Source: Corythucha ciliata
Taxonomy: Eukaryota > Arthropoda > Insecta > Hemiptera > Tingidae
Assembly (NCBI GenBank): GCA_038030265.1
Contig: CM075938.1
Location: 50,337,189-50,401,188 of the forward strand
Length of the DNA: 64,000 nt
Reading direction: 5' to 3'
Positions 34,604 through 45,108 of this stretch are shown piece after piece. A program made the translations under genes and the position numbers. The notes beneath the pieces were generated by a model. It ran no database searches and was not told the origin of the DNA. It was given only the letters and a program-made list of their open reading frames with translations. The first letter of the stretch is position 1; every line of letters begins with the position of its first letter.

Positions 34604-37600
34604 TTCTTATTCTTTGTGGGAGCCGAGATGCCGCAGTGATAGATATGCAAAGTGCCGCGGTTATTGATAAGCACTCTCCCGCCAAGGGGCATGCTCTGTG
34701 GTCGTACAAGGTCGCCCCCGCGGGGATGTGCGTCTACGTGTAAGGTATTATTTTCTACGTCTACATGTAAAAACTACGTAGAATGTAGACAATACGTAAA
34801 CTATGTAAAAAATTCTGCCAGTATCGAAAATACGTTGAAGTAGCCCTAACGTATTTTTCGAGGCGAAATTACAAATTGGTGGTGGGTGGGGCAAAAATCG
34901 GAATTTTGCGACTGAATCCACAATGGAAAAGTTTCACGGTTTAAAAATAAAAATTGTCAAGCAGCGAAAATTAACCGCCGCGAATTTAGGTTCGCGTGAT
35001 TGATTTGCGGTAGAATATTCGGATCCGCGGACTAAAACGCAAGTTTCATAGCCAAAAAAAATCAGATTCTGAAAATTATCATTTGAGGGAATGCACAGTC
35101 AGTTTCCAAATCGAAAAAAGCATTTAAGGTTAAGTTGCCAAAATATTGAGCCCGAAAATCAAGTTTTGTGGGTCGAACCAGGGGGATCAGAGGTGAGCCT
35201 GTGGCAACTCCCAGACCCCAGGGTGTCAAGGTAAACTTCTGAACAATGCTTGGTCAAAACTTCGTCGCCCTTTGACCTTGAAAGGAGAAATCTAGTAGTT
35301 CAGGAAGGCCATCAGTCAGGACAGATGTGTCCTGGTTTCGTGCCATGAATTTGTTAAAAACATGTCCCCGTCATTCATAGTTCAATGATTGGGCAGGATT
35401 TGAAGGCTTTAGAAACCGGAGAGTTCTTGGTCTTATGTACTTGTTACAGTACATCTGAATAAGACCCCGCAGCCATAATGCCTCACGACCTGTGCTGAAA
35501 AGGGGAAACAAGTTTTTTTGTCTAATAATTTATTTCAACAAGTAAATAACTCGGTAAATAATAAGCCAGTGAGTTTAGTTATAACAACGGAGTTTTGCGT
35601 TCTGAATAATTCTCTTTATGGAAAATACCTTACAAGTTAATTTAAACTATTAAATGCCACAAAAGTTACAATATCCACCTACGATCCCCCTTGAAGAAAT
35701 GCGTGGTTCTAACAATTTCAGGTTAGACAGAAATAAAAGTTTACAATTTTATGAGAAGTACAGGAACGCCAAAGTCAATATAATCCACTAAAAATCAAAA
35801 ATCTACTATCACAGAAGTACATTCAGGGCTTATTCGAACAGATAGATAAGTACAATTATTTTGATGTCTTTTCATTTAACCTTTGAGACGCGTCAAGAAT
35901 CACGTTTTATTGGAAGGGAGGGAGGAGCTGCCAATCTTGTCGAAAAAAAGGCACTTCTTTAAACTGTAACCACCCTTTTATAATTGGGTTTTGATTGAAA
36001 TAAGAGAATTCACGGGAAGAAACAATGGGGTCAAACTTGCTGAGAAGGAGGATAATTTATAGAAAATGTTAGTGTCTAATTAAATACTTATCACAACGAA
36101 GGTAATACACACAATTGTCGATAACGATCGTTGGTTGCGAGTGGGGGTAAATCCAAAGTGTACCCTGTACCCTCTATTGGGGGTCCTCATGGGTTCATTC
36201 TAACTGATTTCGAGATGACCAATGACACACAAGAAACACATGTCAGGAAGTCCGATCGTTTCGACAAGAGACGTGTATTTTGATACATAAATTCTACTTT
36301 TTTTTCTTTTTTTTTTTTACACATTTTCCTCTAAATCACAGAAGTTTAAATTTCCCTTCGGAACCAATAAACGGGAGGGCTACAAAAGAGTATCAACGGA
36401 AAAGTTGGACTGTCAGCCGTGTTTATAGCGTGGATCTTCGTCTCTCGTTGGTTAACAGAGCCTTTGCCGCGGCATTTTAAAAAGCCCTGTAGGACTGGAC
36501 AGTAACAACAGGAGTAAATAATTTAGAGGTCAATATCCACTTGTGACGGGGTTAGAGATGACACCCTTGATAAATTCAAGAGCAAAGTGACAAACTGTTA
36601 AACAATTTCGCAGAATTTAAATAATTTTTATCCAAAACGGTATTATCTTACAAATTAGCGACTTTACTTCCCCTCCCCCTAACTCGATCTGTCGCAATCA
36701 ATACTCAAATTTTTTGTGGAAGCATCATAATAACATAATAAGAGCCTACTAAAGGTGCGATAATGCCTAACTAGTACCCGTGGGTGGGGGACACTTACAC
36801 AGTTTTTGATTTAAATGTAATTTGTAGTTACCATACATCCGCGTGGTCGAATATTGCATACACTCACTAATTTAGTTAATTGTTAGGCCTTCAAGTCTCA
36901 ACAAACGTAGAAAGAGCGTAAATATTAAAAAAATTAAATAACTTTTCCCGTAAAAATTAATCAACAACGCCTTTTTTTGTTCCAAAATCTTGTCATGGAA
37001 GATTATACTCGTTATAATTTGTAGACATCTACCGCTGAAATCTAAGGCAACTAATTTTTAAATTTTTGTTTTTAAGTAGCCAAACGGCACAATAGCCAGG
37101 GGCTGGAGGTTGACCTTGAGATTGAGCTGAGGGGCGATGAGGCGAAATTAACACTGAAACAACCCAAAAGCGCTGGATTTTAGAGCAGCGGTGGGAGTGG
37201 AAAGGGTAGGGATCTTCGGCGATTCATCAGGAATTTTGTAGGGGAATCATCTATCAACGTGGGGGGTATCAACTATCAATGGGCCCAAAAAGGGTTAGCT
37301 AGGCCCCACCCTCGGAGAGTCTAGCAGGGGGTAGCAGTGACTTCTCAGAGAATCCACTGGCAATGGTGGTGGCGCGCTACCACGCGTCAACAACGGTGGT
37401 CCTCGTGTGGTTGCACCCGTTATGGAGCATCAAGGGTTGTGGTGATATCGATAAAACTCATGAATGACGTTAGCAGAACGCCGTCCAACACGCTTAAGAT
37501 GGTGACTTGATGTGCTACTGGATGGGCTCTTTAAGCGTGGGCGGTGATGGGGGGACCTTTAGCCTTGTTTGTTGGCAGGGGGTTGGTGTCGTGGTTACTG

Positions 37601-37866
37601 GCTGTCATCGGCTCAAGAGGGGTAAAGATAGAAAGATCTCTTCGAAGTCGTACAGACTTCTTTACAACATATCTCTCAATAAGAGGCTCGGGAATAGATC
37701 AAAATTGTTATCGAGAAACTGGATAATCAGACACTCTCTTAGAAAGACCCCTATGCCATTTTTAGTCCTTATTAAGAGAATACGTTGGAAAAAAAAGGTT
37801 GTGTTGTCCTCACCTTCAACACCCGATCAGCGATTGTTTTTGATCGAATCATCTGAGAGATCCACA
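34604..37866. other. Intergenic, FANCA to Hyccin
   Basis: No gene supported. Near 34.73-34.82 kb there are repeated TACGTAG/TACGTGTA palindromic bits. The 35.5-37.0 kb part is AT-rich. The 37.1-37.65 kb part is GC-richer (GTGGTGGCGCGCTACCACGC palindrome) and resembles in style the GC-rich insert in FANCA intron 1 (33.6-34.3 kb). A 150-codon plus frame near 37.5 kb lacks any domain and overlaps the Hyccin 3' end on the other strand. Confidence 0.5.
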
Positions 37867-40800
37867 CTACACAGAACTGACTTGCATAGGCCTCACAGTC
37901 AAATCAAGGTCAAGTGGTGCCGAGCCGTTGCTAGACGGCTTCCCCGTCGTCGTCGATGATGTCAATTCAACTTCAGGTCCAACTCCACTGTCGGTTTCAG
38001 CACCGTCTTCGACGCCGCAGCCGACTCCCCCGTCGTACGAATCACCACCGTTCAAAGAAGTCTTGGTAGTGCTTTTGGCTTTCGTCAATCTTTCGCGAGT
38101 CTTCTTCCCGAAATTGACGGCCATTTTTGGTAGACTCCTTCGCGTCGGGCCTCCGCTAATTGGCTAAAAAACAAAACAAATGACGCGTTACACTTTTCAA
38201 AATGAATACAATTTAAGAAACCCACTTCTCCTGCTGCAGGGCCGTCTTCCTTTTCCTCAGTTATAGAGCCTAAGCCGCTTGAGTCTCCTTCGGCCCGTAT
38301 TATAATGGGGATATCATCTAAAAATCAATCAAAACACACCAACAATTTAAAAAACGCGAAATTTGGGAGTTTTTGGACAACCAATCCAAGAACGAAGGTA
38401 CAAACAAGGGAATTTCTTAGCTTCGGAAAAGGAACAAAGGAATCACGGTTTGGGTAATGGCTTTCTTTTACCAGGATTGGGTATGTCATCTGTAAAATTT
38501 GTAGAGGGCATTAGCCAATCGATTACACGACCGTTACAAAAAAAAAAGAGCTCACCCGGTAATTTCTTAGTTCTAAACGACGCGTTCGTGATCATCGATT
38601 TGGAAACAGCTGCTGTTGTCGACGCGGCTGGTGAAATGGCAAGACTGATACCCATCGGGTTCTCGGCGATCTCACCTAGGCAAGTGGAAAATCGTTAGGA
38701 ACAAAACCGTTCAAGAAATGAACCCTTTGAAAGCATACTGGCGCGTGAAGCGCTGTTTTTGACGGCGTTCGTGACAAGCATCACGTCCGTGTATCCCTGG
38801 TAACACGCTCTTTGATGTACATCTTCGACCGCTTGTAGGGCTAGCAAGCTATCGGCGTTATAGCTGGTGAAAAAACAATTAAGAAAATTCGAATTCGAGA
38901 AAAAAAATAAAAAAGCAACAAATCTTTTACATTGAAAAATAGAGGCTGTGCATTATTTCTAGCAAGAACTTGGGGCACAGCGGAATTCGTGGTAACAATC
39001 TGGAGACATCGCTACTGTAAGAAATTCTCTTTCCAGATTTGATGAATCCTTGGGTAACTAGTCTGAAATTAACAAAATAAATTATTAGAATGCTTGTTCC
39101 CTCCCCCTCCCCCAATTAATAGGTACGCACTTGGACACGGCTTTGCAAAGCTGATCAAGGGAGTATTTTTGAAAGCACGCGATATGTTGGTTGTAGATGA
39201 ATAAAAGAGCAGTCATAACGGACAGACGATTCTGTGGGATGATCTTTTCGAGCTGTTGCATAGGGCCCCATCGAACCAATTTAGTGTTGCACTCTTCGAG
39301 GCGCCTTAAAGCGTTTTCAGTGAGGGAGGCCGGCGCCAAGCTAATGGGCTGATAAAATAGGGAGAAAAAACAATCAGAGCGTAAGAACTATGGATTGGTG
39401 GGGCTACGCGCTGCACGGAGGCACATGGAAGCACTAGACTGCCCGAATTTATTTATTTATTGCGGCACAAACAGCTCACATGGCTAGTCCCACTCCTCTC
39501 CTCCTTTATAAAAAAACAAAAACAAAAAACGCTCTTGCCTGAATATTTTCTCTTTCTTTCACATCGCGAGTTCTACTTTTTTTGCTGGTACTTGTCGACG
39601 CGGTAGCCACGGAAAATGTTGCCAAAGGTTCTTTATATTTCCAGCGTACACTTTTCGGCTGTGTGCGGGGGGGGGGGGAGGTAAAAAAATAGGTGAGAAA
39701 TGTCATCGTTCGAGAAGAAGATAAAGAACAAAGTCTGCTTCGTCATTATGTCCCACGCGGTCGGAGATTTTGAAGCTTCTGGACCAATTAACCGAACTTT
39801 AGGGTTGAATTGACAATGTTTAGACCAGAGTAGCGATTTCTGGAGGGAGGGGTGTGAGGCATGAGCTTTACTATCATCGCCCTTTTCCATTAGCAGGTGG
39901 AAGAGGGCAGATATGAAACTGAAAGAGACTCTCCGACCATGGCACAGCGTTGCCAGACGTACCATATTTTATATCATGGTAATAATATCCGTACCCGGGA
40001 TGGTACGTGAAAATACCATAAATTTAACAAAGGTTATAAAATACTGTCCACTCCTGTACTCCTTATTGAGATAGAAGCACGATCAAATAGCATAAAATGA
40101 AGAATTTCAGTGTTCAGTCTGTTTCTAGGGTAAGGCGTCTTGTTTTGTGGTTGCAGTAACTTTCTGAGGACAAATGACCCGATTTTTTTTTCTGTTTTTA
40201 GGTCAAAGTCAAACTGTGAGAATGTGTTTTGTTAATGTGAAACCATGATTCGGCTTATTGGATGTTGGATCAATTTTTGTGTTCAGGGGTTTTTGTGGTT
40301 TGAGTTTTATGTGGTCTGTACTTTTTTCATCGTTAAGAGTTTCCTCAGGCTTTCAAGCCCTCTGGGCTACTCGGCCCTGGCTGTCGTCAACCCGAGAATC
40401 TTGTCAAGTACAGAACAGAGCTCTGGGGTACAGCTCTCTCAAGAGTGAAGACACAACTGCTCCTTCTCGCTACTCGCCCGATCACCACCAGACCTGGCGC
40501 CAAGTCAGGGGGAGGACCCAGCAACTCGGAGAATGGACAGCCCTTCGGTGGTCTGTTGGGTCAAAGCTAGGGCGGATCTGGGACCTCTATCAAGAAGGGG
40601 TGGGCGGTAATCGAAACCCCTCCCCAATCCACAGTACATCTCCACCACACTCCTCCTCTATGTTTAGAGCCATTTTGCCAGCTCCGGGGGGGGGGGGATT
40701 CTGCTGTTACTCTCCCAACCCCCTCCATCCAATTAGATCCGCCTATGATAGGTTTTTGTGTGGGTGAGTGGTTGGAGCGTATCGCAGTTGAACGGTTTTA

Positions 40801-42252
40801 AGGTCAATACCTTTCGCAGTCTAAGCTCTTCATGACAGGACCTTGTTGAGGTTAGAGCTTTATGGTTAGGGCTTTTTGTGGTTAGAGTTTACTGTGGTTA
40901 AGACCTTTTTGTGGTTATTGCTCATTGCGCTTGGCACTTTTTGTGATTAGAACACTTTGCGGCTAAAGTTTTTTGTGATTGGAGCTCATTGTGGTTAGGA
41001 CTTTAGTAGAATAAGCGAGACCACTTGACGTAAAAATTGCACCTTTCTTGCAAATTTTTCATCCCACCTCCATAACGATGAGCCGGTATAATCATATCCG
41101 TCCTCACTAGGGCGAAACGTAGGCTTTTCATTTTTTTAAAATACCGACAACGCTAAGAACTCGTAAAAAAGGCAGCAGTACAGTCAGGAAAACAATAAAG
41201 ATAAACAAAATGGCTCGGTTTAATCTTCCCAAGCAAACTAATTGCCTCGTAATAAGTTAATTAGCTAGGGGATAAAAGAGAACGAGCAACAATAAAAGAG
41301 GAATCGAAATAAAAAGTGGTGTCCACTGGCGATGAGACTTTCGCGGGGGGGGGGGGGGGCGTGTGTGAACTGTCTCCTTGGTTTTTATCTATTCAAAGAG
41401 GAATTCCTCGTGTGAATGTGTGAAATGTGATGAGAATTGAGATAAAAACATATAAAGGAGACAATAAACGAACCTCGTGGTAGAGAGACGCTTGGGCTAG
41501 CGATGGAAGGCGAAATGATACGTTTTGAGCTTGACAACTCTCGTCGACAGCTTCTAAATTGTAGAGACCCACCAGTAGGGCTTCGATGCCTCGAACGCTC
41601 TGTGCAATTAAAAAACGAAGATTATCGGATATGTGAAAATATGCGTATGATGGGCGAGGGGGGTACCTTCTTTTCGCCATGAGCAACGCCGTTCAAATAG
41701 ACATAAATTAGTGTCGGCAGGAAAATGAGGGTAAACCGTTTGAGTTCTGTCTCTTTGGAGCGGTAGAAACTGAACAGGGTGGTGCATACTTTGTCGATGA
41801 GCTGTAAAACGGGGAAGAAACACGGGTTATATGAGTTTCGTTTGGAAACTTGAGATTCCCACGACCTTCTTCACGTAATAAACGAGGAAAATTCAAGGTT
41901 TTTGTAATTCGACTAATGCTCTGTAAAAAAAAAGGATTTAGCGAGCAACCTGAAAAATCATCGTTAAACTGGCGTGAAATAAGTGTACGTCACGCGTTCA
42001 TCGCCGTGATAAAAAAAAAAGGTAGGAAAATAATCTTCTCCCCCTTCTACACCCCAAGACAATTTAAGTCCAGACCCCGGAGACAATTTGAGGACCTACC
42101 TCATTGTAATTCTGTTTGTCGTCCAGAATTTGAAAAATTGCAGCGACGAGCTCACCGTTGTGAGTGACGGTGCTCGCGTACGAGTGGATTTCGTCCGACT
42201 CAAGGGAGGCGTAATCGGCGAGCCACTCTTGAATTATCTCCACGACGGTCAT
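37867..42252 (-). CDS. FAM126A: Hyccin/FAM126, 9 exons, 465 aa
   Basis: Hyccin works with TTC7 and EFR3 to hold PI4KA at the plasma membrane for PI4P synthesis (family knowledge). Exons on the minus strand: 42252-42100, 41801-41667, 41599-41474, 39348-39131, 39062-38931, 38863-38739, 38675-38556, 38317-38226, 38163-37867; all phases agree. Matches in order: VVEIIQEWLADY (human VVEEWLSE), LFSFYRSKETELKRFTLIFL, SVRGIEALLVGLYNLE, VSFRLPSLAQASLYHE, ASLTENAL, IPQNRLSVMTALLFIYNQ, LPRIPLCPKFLLEIMHSLYF and MLVTNAVKNSASRAS. The last about 100 residues are polar, Ser/Thr/Gly-rich and poorly conserved, as in the family. Intron 3 is 2.1 kb with repeats. The frame stays open for about 30 codons upstream of the chosen ATG without another Met, so an extra 5' exon is possible. 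Vertebrates have A and B paralogues; the symbol is for the family. Confidence 0.93.
40840..41010. repeat. Degenerate minisatellite in Hyccin intron 3
   Basis: About seven imperfect copies of a 20-27-bp unit like GGTTAGxxCTTTTTGTGGTTA. They resemble the GTGGTT-type pieces at 27.3-27.6 kb in TTLL3 intron 4. A 12-G run (40686-40697) and a 15-G run (41345-41359) lie in the same intron. Confidence 0.6.
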
Positions 42253-44428
42253 AATCAGAGGGGCATGACAGCGTTTGACCCGATCAGCGGCTAGGAGCGT
42301 TATAAAAATGTTGAAATTTGACGACTTGAGAAAAGGTTATTCAGAGGGAAAGTTTCGTATGTAAAACACGACAACGCAATCATGAAATTATTGAGAAAAA
42401 AAACAACAAACAAATGGGGGGGCTTTACACACGTCCCCAATTTCCACTAACCTGGAAAACATTGCAAAATGTTGTTAAGACCTCAGAAAGGGTCGTAAGG
42501 TAGCGTATGACAGAAGATATTCGCCGTTTTGAAGGATTAGAAACATTCTGTGTAAAACAATTTTCCCCCGTCTACATGACGAGTTACCCGGAAGTCAGCC
42601 AATTTCGAGCACCCTTCCTGTTCCACTTCGACGAGATAACTGAACTGAACTGGCTGGATAGACGTTGTGACGGGGTAATAAGTCGAGAAGTACACTCGCT
42701 AATGACACGCGGGTGAGGGGCAAGAGGGAGAGTGAGAGAGAAAATGATAACTTATCAGCTTGATTGTCAAGGGGCTCTTGCCGCCCATCGGTGGGCCGCA
42801 TCGCTAGGGGCAACACTTTGGACGATATTCGTACGACCGAGGTGAAATCGTCTCGAAAGTGACATGATTGAGCGAGCACCGTCGACTTTCGTGTACCAAG
42901 GCTTCGAAGAGCCTCAAAGTCGAAGCTTCGCATATCCTCAATGTTGAGGCTTTAGGTGGCTCAAAATCGGGGCTGTCCAAAGAACGATCCCTTCTAGGGT
43001 TTGCCCCGTTGTTTTCAGGGGCCGCGTGAATTTTTTTCCGAGGGCGGCGGCTACGCAAAGGATAGGGCTGTGGTGTTTGCTAGGCAATTATTGGCCGCGT
43101 GATATTTTAGCGATGGAATTTTGGATTCGAGGACGGGGGCTTTGTATTTCTCGTTCATCAGTGTGCGGGTGGTCGAGCGCGGTGCAAATAAGTTGCGAAT
43201 CGTCGAGCGCGGTGCAAATAAGTTGCGAATCGTCGAGGCTCTCCAAATAACAAAACCAGGCTTTAAAAAAAGCCTCAAAATCGAGGATCCTAGCTGAATT
43301 CAGACGCTTTTGAACAGCCTCGACAAGCCCACTACTCGATGGTCCGTGCACATCAGCAGATTGAAACCCGACTCATAAATAAGTCATAAGCCACTAGCCT
43401 AGACTGAGAGCTAATAGCTGTGATTTAATGAACTAGAACCACGGAAGAGCCCTTTTTCCCTTTATCGGCCGTTCGCTTTACCCGTGCCAGTTTGTTAGAG
43501 TGATTTTGGTGGGGGGGGGGGTGCCGCTGGCGCCCTTAAGGCCTCCTTAAATGTCCCTTTCAAGCAGGGACTCTTCCAATTTTGCAGGTTTGCTTCTTTC
43601 AGAAACCGAACTTTACGAGCTCGGCTCAATAAACACTGAACATTAGATAATTTGGCATGTTGATAACCCCAATTTTGTGTATTAGCCTCTTTAAACCCCC
43701 AAATTACGCGGCGTTTTTACTTTCTGTCTGTCTTTGTTCAAAATTATGGGACTAAAAGATTTCATCGCGATTCTCGAAGTTACCTTCACTCTATCTAAGT
43801 TTGCTTGATTATTCGGCACAAAAATATACACTTCGCCTCCCACAGTCACGCGTAGAGCTCACTCATTTCTACAACATCGCCATTGCCAAGAGAACACGGC
43901 CAGGCACGTCCAATTTAACGGTTATTATACCCAAAAATGTGCGGTTTCGACTTAAGGGTTTAGCCTTGAAGAAGCATTGCCACAGCCTCTGTTCATGACA
44001 ATGGGGAACTTGCATGAATCTCAGATTGGGGAGAATAGCATACCGGTGATTTGACCCGTAAAATGAAGGATAACAACGGAAGTTGCAACCCGATTGGTGC
44101 GTTTCAATATTTTTAAAAAAGGGGCCAAAGTCCTTCATGGGTGCGAGGGGAAATGACGTCAATGCTTACTTGTGAAGCATTTGAGGGAACTCAAAAATTG
44201 TTTGTTTTTGTTTTTTTTTTTAATTTTAAATATTCTATAAAACAGCATCCTTGATTTATTTCAGAGTTTAATGTGAGCAATAGACTTGTGGAAGAGCCCT
44301 CTTTAAGAAGCACTAACTCTTAAAAAATGTGCAAGTTCCCCATCGAGATCGACATACTGTATATTTTATCTGAGTAATGTGAAGATTCGAATTATAATTA
44401 AATTTATTAAGATATTAATTAATTACCC
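42253..44428. other. Intergenic, Hyccin to tRNA-hairpin
   Basis: It presumably holds the Hyccin promoter; no TATA box stands out. At 43172-43231 a 30-bp unit (GTCGAGCGCGGTGCAAATAA then GTTGCGAATC) occurs twice in tandem. Short related pieces with CTTCGAAGAGCCTCAAAGTC lie at 42.9 and 43.25-43.32 kb. An 11-G run lies at 43511-43521. A few units of the degenerate motif seen in the hAT-like elements lie at 43.59-43.72 kb. No gene supported. Confidence 0.5.
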
Positions 44429-44483
44429 GAGAAAAGAGAGTGGAATGATCCACTAACTGATTTTGAGTTTCCAGAAAAAATGT

Positions 44484-44557
44484 CACCCCGGGCGGGGTTA
44501 GAACCCGCGAACTCCAGATTACTAGTCTGGCGCCTTTAGCAATTAGGCTACCAGGGA
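44484..44557 (-). tRNA. tRNA-Thr(AGT)-like gene, copy 1
   Basis: The 74-nt cloverleaf can be drawn fully. Acceptor TCCCTGG/CCGGGGT has a T-T mismatch at the first pair; the D stem is GCCT/AGGC, the anticodon stem CCAGA/TCTGG with loop CTAGTAA (anticodon AGT, Thr), and the T stem GCGGG/CCCGC. The T loop is TTCTAAC instead of TTCGAAT, which weakens the B box. A six-T run, a Pol III stop signal, begins three bases after the end. It could be a functional gene or a recent pseudogene; the inverted partner has an intact B box but broken stems. Confidence 0.55.
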
Positions 44558-44756
44558 GTGATAGCTGAGAGAGAACCATCCCAGGTAGACAATCTTTCTG
44601 GAATTTCAAGCGGCACGTCAAGTGCACACAAAGAAGTTGATATTTCTATCTATATTAAACATATTGGTTGATATTTCAACTTCTTTGTGTGCACTTGACG
44701 TGCCACTTGAGTTTGGAAAGAATGTCTATCTGGGATGATTCTCATTCAGCTATCAC

Positions 44757-44830
44757 TCCCTGGTAACGTTATTGGTAAAAGCGCCAGACTAGTAATCTGG
44801 AGTTTGCAGGTTCGAATCACGCACGGGGTG
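44757..44830 (+). pseudogene. tRNA-Thr(AGT)-like, copy 2, decayed
   Basis: This is the inverted partner of copy 1, 74 nt, with the same acceptor 5' strand and anticodon arm (CCAGA-CTAGTAA-TCTGG). The T loop is the canonical TTCGAAT, giving an intact B box. The D stem (ACGT/AAGC) and T stem (GCAGG/CACGC) are disrupted, so the cloverleaf is broken. It is also followed by a six-T run. Confidence 0.6.
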
Positions 44831-44887
44831 ACATTTTTTCTGGAAACTCAAAATCAGCAGTGGAACACTCCACCCTCTTGTCTTTGG

Positions 44888-45108
44888 CTGGAAAAGTGCG
44901 ATGAATTATCGAAAAATGTAATGTAATCAACTGAAATTCGTAATAATGAAACAATTTATTGCACAACTACGCAAAAAAGTATGAAACCAAACTTAAATCC
45001 TCATAAATAGAAGTTAATTAACGGAACTGAATATGAAAAAGTTAAAATTACGTAGGAATCACAACAGAGGAAGCTCCAGCCTTTAATTTGACACAATCGG
45101 AGTGGCTT
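44888..45108. other. 3' flank of the zinc-finger gene
   Basis: A short AT-rich spacer. On the minus strand ATTAAA lies about 20 bases past the zinc-finger stop codon (near 45085-45090) and may be its polyadenylation signal. Confidence 0.5.

Larger units (their letters stand above)
44429..44887. repeat. 459-bp inverted repeat carrying two tRNA-like copies
   Basis: Two arms of about 210 bp are arranged head to head around a 35-nt centre (about 44641-44675). From outside in, both arms hold GGTGACATTTTTTCTGGAAA, a tRNA-Thr(AGT)-like sequence, TCTGGGATGATTCTC / TGGGATGGTTCTC, then CACTTGACGTGC and CTTTGTGTGCACTTGACG. The arms differ at scattered positions, so the duplication is not recent. The transcript of either strand could fold into one long hairpin. 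Confidence 0.9.

Noticed and set aside
37507..37959. 150-codon plus-strand frame overlapping the Hyccin 3' end
   Set aside because: The overlap with the last Hyccin exon on the other strand explains part of it; the rest is GC-rich repeat-like sequence without a domain.
40258..40767. 169-codon plus-strand frame in Hyccin intron 3
   Set aside because: It crosses a 12-G run and GC-rich repeat-like sequence, shows no domain, and lies antisense inside an intron.
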